Position numbers and translations under genes: made by a program. From Clostridium sp. (lineage in GTDB: Bacteria; Bacillota; Clostridia; Lachnospirales; Lachnospiraceae): DNA of 64,000 nt. Location of the stretch: assembly GCA_023667695.1 (NCBI GenBank), contig JAMOZY010000002.1, positions 180,460 to 244,459 on the forward strand, given 5' to 3'. Positions 27,374 through 35,267 of the stretch are shown here, piece after piece. The first letter of the stretch is position 1; the number at the start of each line of letters is the position of its first letter. The notes under the pieces are model-generated. The model made no database searches. It saw only the letters and a program-made list of their open reading frames with translations, and was not told where the DNA came from.

Positions 27374-27958
27374 CTACAACAAAATAAAACGGTTCTGCAA
27401 ACCGGTATCCCTTGCAAACTGCCCCCGAAAGGTAGTCGTTACCGTCTGGGCGGAAGGATTCTTGATGCCTCTGGCGGTCATACAGCTATGGCTGCCCCGA
27501 ATCAGCACCGCCACATCCTCTGAGCCGGTTGCCAATTGAAGGATTTCTGCAATATCGGAACCAATCCGTTCCTGCAGCTGCAGCCGTTTTGCCGCCATTT
27601 CGGCAATTCTGGCAATTTTACTCAGTCCGATGACCCGCTCCTTGGGAAGATATGCCACATTGACCTTCATATCGTACATCAACGCCATATGATGCTCGCA
27701 ATAGCTGAATACTTCAATATCCTTTACCACTACCATATCCTCCTCCAGACCAGGGGTCTGAAAGGTCTTGCCAAACATACGGGCGATTTCCGCATTGGAA
27801 TAATTCATTCCCTCAAACACTTCTTCATACATCCGTGCCACCCGGTCCGGGGTTTCTCTTAAGCCTTCCCGGTCCGGGTCCTCTCCTAAGGCGATTAAAA
27901 TCCCCCGGATATGTTCTTCAATTGCTTTTTTATCAATTGCTTTTTTATCAATTGCCAT
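27374..27958 (-). CDS. folE: GTP cyclohydrolase I
   Basis: FolE turns GTP into 7,8-dihydroneopterin triphosphate, the precursor for both folate and, here, queuosine. The 194-aa product has [20 protein letters not shown], the zinc-binding [40 protein letters not shown], and the second zinc cysteine in [15 protein letters not shown]. The first codons contain a 15-nt tandem duplication ([16 protein letters not shown]). Placed with queD and queE, it most likely serves deazaguanine synthesis. Confidence 0.95.
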   Translation of the reverse strand: MAIDKKAIDKKAIEEHIRGILIALGEDPDREGLRETPDRVARMYEEVFEGMNYSNAEIARMFGKTFQTPGLEEDMVVVKDIEVFSYCEHHMALMYDMKVNVAYLPKERVIGLSKIARIAEMAAKRLQLQERIGSDIAEILQLATGSEDVAVLIRGSHSCMTARGIKNPSAQTVTTTFRGQFARDTGLQNRFILL

Positions 27959-27969
27959 TGTTCTTCCTC

Positions 27970-28635
27970 CTATACGCCCCGTTGTTCCGGGGACCAGATA
28001 AACTTATGAAGCTGCAGCTGTATATGCACCTGATTCAGCTTTCGCTCCATCATATACCTTACAATCTCTGCCGGTTCAATCCTGCCGAACACCGGACTGA
28101 AATAAATTCCACATCTGCCCGGAAGCTTATGCTCCACCAGTATCTGCTCTGCCCGTTCCAAATCCCGTCCATCCGATATCACGAATTTCACCGTATCCTC
28201 CGGCTCCAGATACTGGTAATGGTCTGTCCGCATAGCGGCTTCCATGCCGCTTCCCGGAAGCTTATAATCCAAAGTAAATGCCGGACGGACAGCCAGACCG
28301 GTAAAAGGACCAATATCCACACTCCCATTGGTTTCAATTTCAATCCGAAGCCCCGGTATGCCCCCAAGACATTCCAGTAACCCCTCGATTCCCGGCTGGA
28401 GCAGGGGTTCGCCTCCGGTTAAGGTAACATTATGTACTCCTGTCTCCTTCACATAAGCGGCAATCTCCTCCTCATCCATGTGCTGACAGGGAATATCCTT
28501 TTGATTTGCCCATGCAGTATCACAATAATTACAGTCCAGATTACAGCCGGCAAACCGTATAAATACCGCCAGTTCTCCGGCATGCTGTCCTTCCCCATTG
28601 ATACTGACAAAGCGTTCAACAATCCTGTATTCCAT
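27970..28635 (-). CDS. queE: 7-carboxy-7-deazaguanine synthase (radical SAM)
   Basis: QueE rearranges 6-carboxytetrahydropterin to 7-carboxy-7-deazaguanine by radical SAM chemistry. The 221-aa protein has [20 protein letters not shown], the iron-sulfur motif CNLDCNYC, and [19 protein letters not shown]. The cysteine spacing C-x3-C-x2-C is canonical. The ATG at 28635 has GGAG 6 bases upstream; the longer frame to 28668 would overlap queD and lacks such a site. It lies 8 bp after queD. Confidence 0.95.
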   Translation of the reverse strand: MEYRIVERFVSINGEGQHAGELAVFIRFAGCNLDCNYCDTAWANQKDIPCQHMDEEEIAAYVKETGVHNVTLTGGEPLLQPGIEGLLECLGGIPGLRIEIETNGSVDIGPFTGLAVRPAFTLDYKLPGSGMEAAMRTDHYQYLEPEDTVKFVISDGRDLERAEQILVEHKLPGRCGIYFSPVFGRIEPAEIVRYMMERKLNQVHIQLQLHKFIWSPEQRGV

Positions 28636-28643
28636 AGGCACTC

Positions 28644-29069
28644 CTACTCTGCACCATAGGTTGCGCAATTATTCGGTGTTTCATATACGACCACCGATTG
28701 CAGGGAATAGCCCTGTTCCATTAATTTATCATAAAACCATTTTGCAAAATTCTCTGCGGTTGGACGAAAGGCTACCTCCACCATCCGGAATCCATCCCGC
28801 TTTAAACATTGCAGAGTATCCTCTGCTAAGGTTCCCTGCTCCAGAATCAATACATGGTCCAGGGAATTTCCCATTTCCTGCAGTGCATCCTTCAACTGGG
28901 AAAAATCCATAAGCATCCCACGGGTCTGCGTCTGGTTCTGCTCTAAGGCTTCCCCCTTTGCAATCACCTTCACCGTCCAGCGGTGTCCGTGTATATTGCC
29001 ACACTTTCCCTGATAGCCGGCAAGAAAATGGGCGCTATCAAAACTTGTCTGCGTTTCTATCGTATACAT
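28644..29069 (-). CDS. queD: 6-carboxytetrahydropterin synthase
   Basis: QueD converts dihydroneopterin triphosphate to 6-carboxy-5,6,7,8-tetrahydropterin. The 141-aa product shows the zinc and catalytic motifs FDSAHFLAGYQGKCGNIHGH, LMDFSQLKDAL, LDHVLILEQGT, and PTAENFAKWFYDKL, with a Glu near the C terminus (VVYETPNN). The start has an AGGAGG site. It is the first gene of the leftward queD-queE-folE operon. I found no clear preQ1 riboswitch in its leader; a dispersed repeat lies there instead. Confidence 0.95.
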   Translation of the reverse strand: MYTIETQTSFDSAHFLAGYQGKCGNIHGHRWTVKVIAKGEALEQNQTQTRGMLMDFSQLKDALQEMGNSLDHVLILEQGTLAEDTLQCLKRDGFRMVEVAFRPTAENFAKWFYDKLMEQGYSLQSVVVYETPNNCATYGAE

Positions 29070-29093
29070 AACTCCTCCTAAATAATACTATAG

Positions 29094-29137
29094 TCAAATA
29101 TCCATGCAAGCATGGCTATTTCCTCATTGCTCGCGGA
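29094..29137 (-). repeat. Dispersed about 45-bp repeat, copy 3 (before queD)
   Basis: On the minus strand it reads TTCCGCGAGCAATGAGGAAA, then the perfect inverted repeat CCATGC-TT-GCATGG and ATATTTGAC. It matches copies at 10360-10405 and 11654-11701. As at the pheS copy, it directly follows a terminator and precedes a gene. Confidence 0.75.
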
Positions 29138-29142
29138 ATAAA

Positions 29143-29173
29143 GAAAGGCACATGAGCAGAACCCATGCGCCTT
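29143..29173 (-). terminator. Terminator downstream of the thrC fusion and 127-bp repeats
   Basis: On the minus strand AAGGCGCATG and CATGTGCCTT pair over 10 bp (one G-U) with a nine-base loop, followed by TCTTTATT. It separates the threonine synthase unit from the queuosine operon. Confidence 0.6.
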
Positions 29174-29260
29174 GAAATGTCCCAATATAATTCAAGTAAA
29201 GGTCCCGGTTTTATTTATAGACAGGAAGGTACGAATGAACTGTCTTCCAAGTGAATGCAT

Positions 29261-29623
29261 TTTGTCAGAAACAGGACATATCTGCTTGCAGATTATGGAC
29301 TGGTTCCGACAAAATATAGGAGCGAAGCTCACACCGAGGAAGCAACGCTTCCGAGGTGGCATTCACGTTGCCTTTCAGAAAATACACTCTGTCAGAAACA
29401 GGACATATCTGCTTGCAGATTATGGACTGGTTCCAACAAAATATAGGAGCGAAGCTCACACCGAGGAAGCAACGCTTCCGAGGTGGCATTCACGTTGCCT
29501 TTCAGAAAATACACTCTGTCAGAAACAGGACATATCTGCTTGCAGATTATGGACTGATTCTGACAAAATATAGGAGCGAAGCTCACACCGAGGAAGCAAC
29601 GCTTCCAAGGTGGCATTCACGTT
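29261..29623. repeat. Three tandem copies of a 127-bp hairpin-rich repeat
   Basis: Units start at 29264, 29391 and 29518 (period exactly 127 bp); the third is slightly truncated. Each contains nested palindromes: ATCTGC-TT-GCAGAT inside an imperfect GTCAGAAACAG...CTGGTTCTGAC stem, a GAGCGAAGCTC hairpin, and GGAAGCAACGCTTCC. The array begins six bases after the end of the threonine synthase gene and stops about 90 bp before the terminator, so it would be a 3' UTR. Open frames through it are by-products of the repeat. The stretch 29174-29260 between the array and the terminator shows nothing further. Confidence 0.85.
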
Positions 29624-29628
29624 CGTTT

Positions 29629-31809
29629 TCATTTTATATTCAAGAGCTGCTTTACGGTTGCTTCCATCTCCGTCTTATCACAAACACGGTCATGAAGCAC
29701 TGGTGCCTTGCGGATATCCTCAATCGCCTGTGGAATTGCCACGCCGGACAAACGGTTTAATTCATCAATCAATTCAAAGTCACTCTTGCTGTCATATGCA
29801 CGGTCAATGGCATTCATAACACTTCTGGTAAACTTATACGGACTTGCCGTAGAAGCAATTACAGCCGGGGTAGTATCTCCGGTTTCTGCAATGTATTTAT
29901 CATAAACCGTTGCTGCAACTGCCGTATGGGTATCCATGATATACTGGTCCTCTTCATATACCTTTTTAATGGTAGCTGCTGTCTCCGCCTCACTGGCGTA
30001 CCCCCCAAAGAATTCAGAAAGCTTTTCCTTCATCTCCGGTGTAATAGTATACTTTCCTTCCGTATTCAACGCATTCATGAATTCCGCATTTTTCTCAGCG
30101 TCATTTCCGGTAAGCTTATAGATTAAACGCTCCAGATTGCTGGAAATCAGAATATCCATGGAAGGGGAAGAGGTCAGAATGAACTCCCGGTTCTTATCGT
30201 ATTCCCCGGTTCGGAAGAAATCATATAAAACCTTATTTTCATTGGACGCACAGATGAATTTTCCAATCGGAAGTCCCATTTCCTTTGCATAGTAGGCTGC
30301 CAGAATATTGCCAAAATTCCCGGTAGGCACAACAACATTAATCTTATCCCCTGGCTGAATGGAATCCTGGGCTACCAGTCTGGAATATGCATAGACATAA
30401 TAAACCATCTGAGGCACCAGCCGTCCGATATTGATGGAGTTGGCAGAAGAAAACTGCATATTTGCCCCATCCATTTCCTTTGCCAGGTCCTTATCATTGA
30501 ACATATTCTTAACACCCGTCTGGGCATCATCAAAATTCCCTGTAATACCTACCACATAGGTATTCTCTCCCTTCTGGGTAATCATCTGCTTTTCCTGAAT
30601 CGGACTGACGCCATTCTTTGGATAGAATACTATAATCTTCGTACCCGGCACATCTGCAAAGCCCGCCAATGCCGCTTTTCCGGTATCACCAGAGGTAGCA
30701 GTCAGAATCACAATATCATTCTTGACCTGATTTTTCTTGGCGGAGGTCGTCAGCAAATAAGGAAGAATCGAAAGCGCCATATCCTTAAATGCAATGGTGG
30801 AGCCATGGAATAATTCCAGATAGTCTGCACCATGAGCCCGTTTCAACGGCGCAATCTGCGGAGTATCAAACTTGGAATCATAGGCACTGTTAATGCAGTA
30901 TTTTAATTCTTCTTCCGTAAAATCTGTCAGCATCCGGCTCATAACCACATACGCCACTTCCTGATAAGACATCTTTGCCAGCTCCTCAAAAGGCACATCT
31001 AATGCCGGAATGGTATTCGGTACAAATAATCCCCCGTTTTCTGCCAATCCCTTTAATATAGCCTGAGATGCCGTAGCGGTTTCTCCGGCATTTCTGGTAC
31101 TTGAATAAATCACTTCCATTTTCTTTTGGTTTCCTTTCGTTTTTTCCAATGCCTTATTATACTGGTTCTCTTTTATGGTTGCAACTTCTTTTTTTATCTG
31201 ATTTGTGGTTTCTGTTACATCCTGCTTTACCTTCCCAACGGCGGATTTCACCTCCTCCGTTACTGCTCCGACGCCATGCAGCTTTACTGTCTGCCAGATT
31301 GCTGTTACAATATCAATTCCGCCGCTTATGAACATGGACACCCCAATGACCCGGAGATAATTTCCGGATTTCTCAAAAGGAACATATAAAATAACAAATC
31401 CCAGCGCAATGCTCACCAGGGAAATCAAAAAGACCGGCGCCCAGAATACCTGTTTCATTCTCCGCATATCCAAAGCATTCTGAAAGGTAATGACGCCGCT
31501 CAAAAGCACTAGCAGACCCATCACAGACGGAAGCAGCGGATATAGTGCTTTGGCATGAATCAACAGATAAACACCTGCTGCCCCGGCAACAACGCCCGCC
31601 ACCAAATCATAGCTCTCATTTTCCGGTGTTACTTCCCGTCCAATATAATACATAACCAGAATCAATCCGGTAATAATCAGCAATACAGAAAATACATAGC
31701 TGACCGTCAACATGGAAGCATCTGACATCACCAGCAAGATTAAACCAATCAATACATATATCACTGAAAAAATCAACATGCTTCCCCGTATTCCACGAAA
31801 TAATTTCAT
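29629..31809 (-). CDS. thrC: Threonine synthase fused to an N-terminal HdeD/DUF308-like membrane domain
   Basis: Residues 231-726 are a complete threonine synthase (496 aa), which makes threonine from O-phosphohomoserine. It starts MEVIYSSTRNAGETATASQA and has ELFHGSTIAFKDMALS with the PLP lysine, ILTATSGDTGKAALAGF, and PTGNFGNILAAYYAKEMGLP. Residues 1-230 form about six hydrophobic segments typical of the DUF308/HdeD family, plus a charged helical linker. The whole frame is open with no stop. The upstream ATG has AGGAGG. The internal ATG at 31119 also has AAAGGAAA about 10 bases before it, so separate synthesis of soluble ThrC is possible. Confidence 0.9.
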   Translation of the reverse strand: MKLFRGIRGSMLIFSVIYVLIGLILLVMSDASMLTVSYVFSVLLIITGLILVMYYIGREVTPENESYDLVAGVVAGAAGVYLLIHAKALYPLLPSVMGLLVLLSGVITFQNALDMRRMKQVFWAPVFLISLVSIALGFVILYVPFEKSGNYLRVIGVSMFISGGIDIVTAIWQTVKLHGVGAVTEEVKSAVGKVKQDVTETTNQIKKEVATIKENQYNKALEKTKGNQKKMEVIYSSTRNAGETATASQAILKGLAENGGLFVPNTIPALDVPFEELAKMSYQEVAYVVMSRMLTDFTEEELKYCINSAYDSKFDTPQIAPLKRAHGADYLELFHGSTIAFKDMALSILPYLLTTSAKKNQVKNDIVILTATSGDTGKAALAGFADVPGTKIIVFYPKNGVSPIQEKQMITQKGENTYVVGITGNFDDAQTGVKNMFNDKDLAKEMDGANMQFSSANSINIGRLVPQMVYYVYAYSRLVAQDSIQPGDKINVVVPTGNFGNILAAYYAKEMGLPIGKFICASNENKVLYDFFRTGEYDKNREFILTSSPSMDILISSNLERLIYKLTGNDAEKNAEFMNALNTEGKYTITPEMKEKLSEFFGGYASEAETAATIKKVYEEDQYIMDTHTAVAATVYDKYIAETGDTTPAVIASTASPYKFTRSVMNAIDRAYDSKSDFELIDELNRLSGVAIPQAIEDIRKAPVLHDRVCDKTEMEATVKQLLNIK

Positions 31810-31825
31810 CCTTTGTATCCTCCTG

Positions 31826-32695
31826 TCAGCGAGACAAAATCTCTGCTCCGGTATCTGTTACCAAAATCGTATATTCCCATTGGGCAGAAGGCATTCCATC
31901 CTCTGTCCGTACGGTCCATCCATCTTCTTCGTCCTGCCAGATATCCGCTTTTCCCATATTTACCATCGGCTCAATCGTGAATATCATACCGGGAACCATC
32001 AGATAATCGCCTCCCGGTGTTCCAATGTGGCTGACCCATGGGTCCTCATGGAATTCCACACCCACGCCATGTCCGCCAATCTCCCGGACAACACGATAGC
32101 CATGCTCCTCCGCATGCCGGTTGACCGCCACACCTACATCCCCTAAAAAGGTCCATGGCTTTACCATCTGAAAACCGATTTCCAGACATTCCTTTGTTAC
32201 CCGGACCAGCTGCTCCTTTTCCGGGCTTACCGTACCAATGCAATACATACGGGAAGCATCCCCGAAATACCCATTATAAATGGTAGTACAATCAATGTTG
32301 ATAATATCACCCTGCTTCAAAATACGATAATCATCCGGTATCCCGTGACAGACTACCTCATCAATGGAGGTACACACACTTTTCGGATATCCCTTATAAT
32401 GAAGGCAGGCTGGAATCCCACCAATCTTCAACGTATATTCATGAACCAGCCGATCCAGCTCCCCGGTGGAAATCCCTTCCTTTACATAAGGCTCAATATA
32501 GTCTAATACCTTGGTATTCATTTCTCCTGCTTTTCGTATACCGGCAATCTGTTCCGGGATTTTAATCATCTTATGTGTCGGTACTTTTGCACCCCTTAAT
32601 TGAAACGCCGTTATTTTTTCGTCCATGTGCATATGGCACAGCTTATACTTTTTTCCACTTCCACACCAGCAGGAATCATTTCTGCCAAGCTTCAT
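31826..32695 (-). CDS. map: Type I methionine aminopeptidase with N-terminal SEC-C motif
   Basis: Map removes the initiator methionine from nascent proteins. A SEC-C zinc motif (NDSCWCGSGKKYKLCH, residues about 6-21) precedes the pita-bread catalytic domain. Metal ligands are visible in DIINIDCTTIYNGYFGDASR, GHGVGVEFHEDPW, and GMIFTIEPMVN, with the last Glu in QWEYTILVTD. The SEC-C form occurs in many Firmicutes and may help ribosome binding. The ATG at 32695 is preferred over a GTG at 32704. It is upstream of the thrC fusion by 16 bp, in one operon. Confidence 0.94.
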   Translation of the reverse strand: MKLGRNDSCWCGSGKKYKLCHMHMDEKITAFQLRGAKVPTHKMIKIPEQIAGIRKAGEMNTKVLDYIEPYVKEGISTGELDRLVHEYTLKIGGIPACLHYKGYPKSVCTSIDEVVCHGIPDDYRILKQGDIINIDCTTIYNGYFGDASRMYCIGTVSPEKEQLVRVTKECLEIGFQMVKPWTFLGDVGVAVNRHAEEHGYRVVREIGGHGVGVEFHEDPWVSHIGTPGGDYLMVPGMIFTIEPMVNMGKADIWQDEEDGWTVRTEDGMPSAQWEYTILVTDTGAEILSR

Positions 32696-32714
32696 TTCTG
32701 TCACTTCTTTCTAA

Positions 32715-33254
32715 TTATTTATTCTGCCCTTGGGTTTCCTGGCTCTTACGGATTGCCTGCATACGCAGGGAGCCTCCGCCCAAATGAACCTTTCCCGGTT
32801 CCTGCTCATCCTTCACCTGATAGGTGCTGTCACTGATTTTAAAGCCGCCAAAGCCACCGCCTCCCGGCTTGGAAGAAGGAGTACCGGAGGATGTCCTCTT
32901 GGCTTCACCGCTGCCGCCACCCAGGGAAAAGCCGCCGCCCCCGGATGAAACGGAAAATGGGGACGCATTCTGACCCGGATTCTGCTTCTTTTTCCGCTCT
33001 TCCTTTTCCATTTCCTTTGCTACAATCTTCTTTGCATTTTCAGCCTGTTCCCGCAGAATCTGTGCCACCAGATCATCCTCCTGTTCCGTAGAAGAAACGG
33101 CGTCATCCAGGGCTGCTTCCATGGGATCGATGGAAAGAATCTCATCCTCCTGATCCACATCTGCCAGCAGCGGACAATCACATTTCTTACAGGTCTCCGC
33201 ATCATATTGATTCAGCGTGCCACACGCAAGGCACTTTTTAATTACTTTGCCCAT
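32715..33254 (-). CDS. Zinc-ribbon protein of unknown function
   Basis: The 179-aa protein starts with a zinc ribbon (KKCLACGTLNQYDAETCKKC). An acidic stretch, a coiled-coil-like segment (ILREQAENAKKIVAKEMEKE), and a glycine/serine-rich low-complexity C-terminal half follow. There are no membrane segments. The ATG at 33254 has GGGAGG 6-7 bases upstream. Its role is unknown; the composition suggests a flexible adaptor. Neighbours are map downstream and a metallo-beta-lactamase-fold hydrolase upstream. Confidence 0.7.
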   Translation of the reverse strand: MGKVIKKCLACGTLNQYDAETCKKCDCPLLADVDQEDEILSIDPMEAALDDAVSSTEQEDDLVAQILREQAENAKKIVAKEMEKEERKKKQNPGQNASPFSVSSGGGGFSLGGGSGEAKRTSSGTPSSKPGGGGFGGFKISDSTYQVKDEQEPGKVHLGGGSLRMQAIRKSQETQGQNK

Positions 33255-33291
33255 TTGCAACCTCCCCTTCCAACTTATATTCCACTTTCCT

Positions 33292-34122
33292 TTATGTATT
33301 CATAAACCGTAAGCTCCGGCTGATTTCAAAGCATTCCTTATCATCCGGTACATACAGATTCCCGGAATAATACTGACGTCCTTCCTCGGTATACAGCTCC
33401 TTCCGGTTCTCCAAATGGGTTTCCTCCGTATGATATAGTATCAGATTGGCAGCCCCTAACCGGCTGGCAGCTTCACAGGCTTCCTTTACCGTACTGTGAT
33501 GCTTCTCATAGGGTGCAAACTGTTCCGCCTCCCGGAATAAGCAGAATGCCTCATGCATCATCCAGTCACTATCCCTTACAAACCCTTCATTTTTCGGGTT
33601 ATATGGTTCATCCCCCAGACAGGCAAGCTTAATCCCGTCCTTTGTTACCATAGTAAAGCCAAACTGCGTCGCTTTGGTCGAGTATATATCAAAAAAGGTA
33701 ACATCACTGTCCAGAATCTTCATCTGTTCCCCGTTGTCAATGGCAATAAACAAAATATCCCTTCCAATATGTCTGCACACCTTCTTTTGAATCATCATTT
33801 CCGCCATGGCACAAATCTTATCAATCAGCTCACTATGGCAATAAATGCTTAAGGTCCCCTGGTATGTACCCTGGTTCATCTTCGTACCAATCATTCGGAT
33901 TAGCCAGAAAATGCCAAGGAGATGGTCGATATGCTCATGGGTAAGAAAGATATCATGAATTCCCTCTAAGGAAATATTACAATCCTTCAATACCTTCAGT
34001 ATTCGATTTCCGCCGCCGGTATCTACCAGGAAGTGCATATCCTCTTCATTTGAAAATACAAAGCAGGTATTAAAGCACTCCGTTACAGTGGCATTTCCGG
34101 TTCCTAACATCGTCAGCTTCAT
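33292..34122 (-). CDS. Metallo-beta-lactamase-fold hydrolase (RNase Z-like)
   Basis: The 276-aa protein has MLGTGNATVTECFNTCF, the metal motif FLTHEHIDHLLG (THxHxDH), LACLGDEPYNPKNEG, and a late His in LILYHTEETH. This resembles the arylsulfatase/RNase Z branch of the fold, but the tRNase Z exosite arm is absent, so tRNA processing is doubtful. It is probably a phosphodiesterase or hydrolase of unknown substrate. It lies 3 bp after the SseB-like gene. Confidence 0.82.
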   Translation of the reverse strand: MKLTMLGTGNATVTECFNTCFVFSNEEDMHFLVDTGGGNRILKVLKDCNISLEGIHDIFLTHEHIDHLLGIFWLIRMIGTKMNQGTYQGTLSIYCHSELIDKICAMAEMMIQKKVCRHIGRDILFIAIDNGEQMKILDSDVTFFDIYSTKATQFGFTMVTKDGIKLACLGDEPYNPKNEGFVRDSDWMMHEAFCLFREAEQFAPYEKHHSTVKEACEAASRLGAANLILYHTEETHLENRKELYTEEGRQYYSGNLYVPDDKECFEISRSLRFMNT

Positions 34123-34124
34123 AT

Positions 34125-34652
34125 CTATGCTTCACCTTCGTTATCCCTTTGCGTATCCTCTGCGGCAGTCCGGGAGGAATCATCCTTTATCTTCCCTTCT
34201 GCAATTGCCTTATTGCGATTCCGGATGACCTCTGCAATAATATGCTTCTGGAAGGTTATATTGGTAGTACCCGGATTCAAGACAAAGCCATTGGACTGGT
34301 CATTAGCCGTGCGAATCAAATCTGCCAGGTCATCAAAACGCATAATCATAAACAATACCTTCTGTTTATGAAATTCCTTCCACTTCTCCGCTTCTCCCGT
34401 ATCGGTAAACGCCATAAAATAAGAAATCCCTTCCGGATTCTTCACCATACTGAAATTCATCTGTGTATTCTCCGGATTCCGGCTGGCTTCCTGCTCGGTC
34501 CCCGGCTTTATCTGCATCACGCAAGGCACTAAGAATCTTGCATGCAATGCTTCCTCTATCATTTTGTTTTGTGTAATCAGATTATTATTCTCCTTCATTC
34601 TGCTGATTGCCAGCATCAAGGCAGGATTAATAATCTCTTCCTGATTTTCCAT
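34125..34652 (-). CDS. SseB-family protein
   Basis: The 175-aa protein contains the SseB N-terminal pattern: two helices, LHARFLVPCVMQIKPGTEQ, and SYFMAFTDTGEAEKWKEFHK. The SGxxxxPG-like end reads GFVLNPGTTNITFQKHIIAEV. The family's role is not well defined. The ATG at 34652 has AAGGAG at good spacing; the longer frame to 34703 lacks one. A charged tail of about 30 residues ends the protein. It is flanked by hydrolase genes on the same strand. Confidence 0.78.
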   Translation of the reverse strand: MENQEEIINPALMLAISRMKENNNLITQNKMIEEALHARFLVPCVMQIKPGTEQEASRNPENTQMNFSMVKNPEGISYFMAFTDTGEAEKWKEFHKQKVLFMIMRFDDLADLIRTANDQSNGFVLNPGTTNITFQKHIIAEVIRNRNKAIAEGKIKDDSSRTAAEDTQRDNEGEA

Positions 34653-34668
34653 GGTTCTCTCCTTTTCT

Positions 34669-35262
34669 CTATATATAGTCAAATACATATTTTTCAAATC
34701 CATTAATAATCCGGGTATCCTTATACATGCTTTCCCGCTTATGGGAACGGGAATAATTCATGTGTACATGACCATGAATAAAGCATTTGGGACGGCAGGT
34801 ATCCAGCAGCTGGGTAAAAGCCTCAAAGCCCTCATGAGGCCGGTCCTCGCCATCATTGACATGATACGCCGGCGCATGGGTCAGAAGGATGTCAATTCCT
34901 TTGCTCTTCTTCATCTGCCGTCGTAATTTCCGAACCCGGCTCTTCATCTCTGCCTGGGTATACTGGTTCTTTCCCTGCTTATAGCGTATGGAACCACCCA
35001 GCCCCAGAATCCGGATGCCCTGATAGCTGTAAATCATATCTTCAATGCAGATGCATCCCTCCGGCGGATGTGTCTCGTAGATATCATCATGATTTCCTCT
35101 TACATATAAAATTGGGATTTTCGCAAATGTTGCCAGAAATGACAAATACTCCGGTTTTAAATCTCCACAGGACAAAATCAAATCAATCCCATCCAGCTTA
35201 CTCTTTTCAAAATAATCCCAATAATATTTGGATTCTACATCTGCCAGTACTAAAATACGCAT
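34669..35262 (-). CDS. Calcineurin-like metallophosphoesterase
   Basis: The 197-aa protein has the metal-binding set of the family: LVLADVESKYY (unusual, with VESKYY where DxH is common), ILSCGDLKPEYL, YVRGNHDDIYE, LLTHAPAYHV, and FIHGHVHMNYSR. The fold assignment is firm. The first metal motif has Asp but lacks the usual His, and this is shared by some clostridial members. The substrate is unknown. It is 6 bp upstream-adjacent to the BMP-type gene on the same strand. Confidence 0.87.
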   Translation of the reverse strand: MRILVLADVESKYYWDYFEKSKLDGIDLILSCGDLKPEYLSFLATFAKIPILYVRGNHDDIYETHPPEGCICIEDMIYSYQGIRILGLGGSIRYKQGKNQYTQAEMKSRVRKLRRQMKKSKGIDILLTHAPAYHVNDGEDRPHEGFEAFTQLLDTCRPKCFIHGHVHMNYSRSHKRESMYKDTRIINGFEKYVFDYI

Positions 35263-35267
35263 CCTCT

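Noticed and set aside
29070..29140. preQ1 riboswitch before queD
   Set aside because: No preQ1-I-like core was found; the region holds the dispersed repeat and ribosome site.
29172..29760. Several open frames of 60-134 codons in the 127-bp repeats
   Set aside because: They repeat the same peptide with the repeat period and have no ribosome sites; the region is a tandem DNA repeat.
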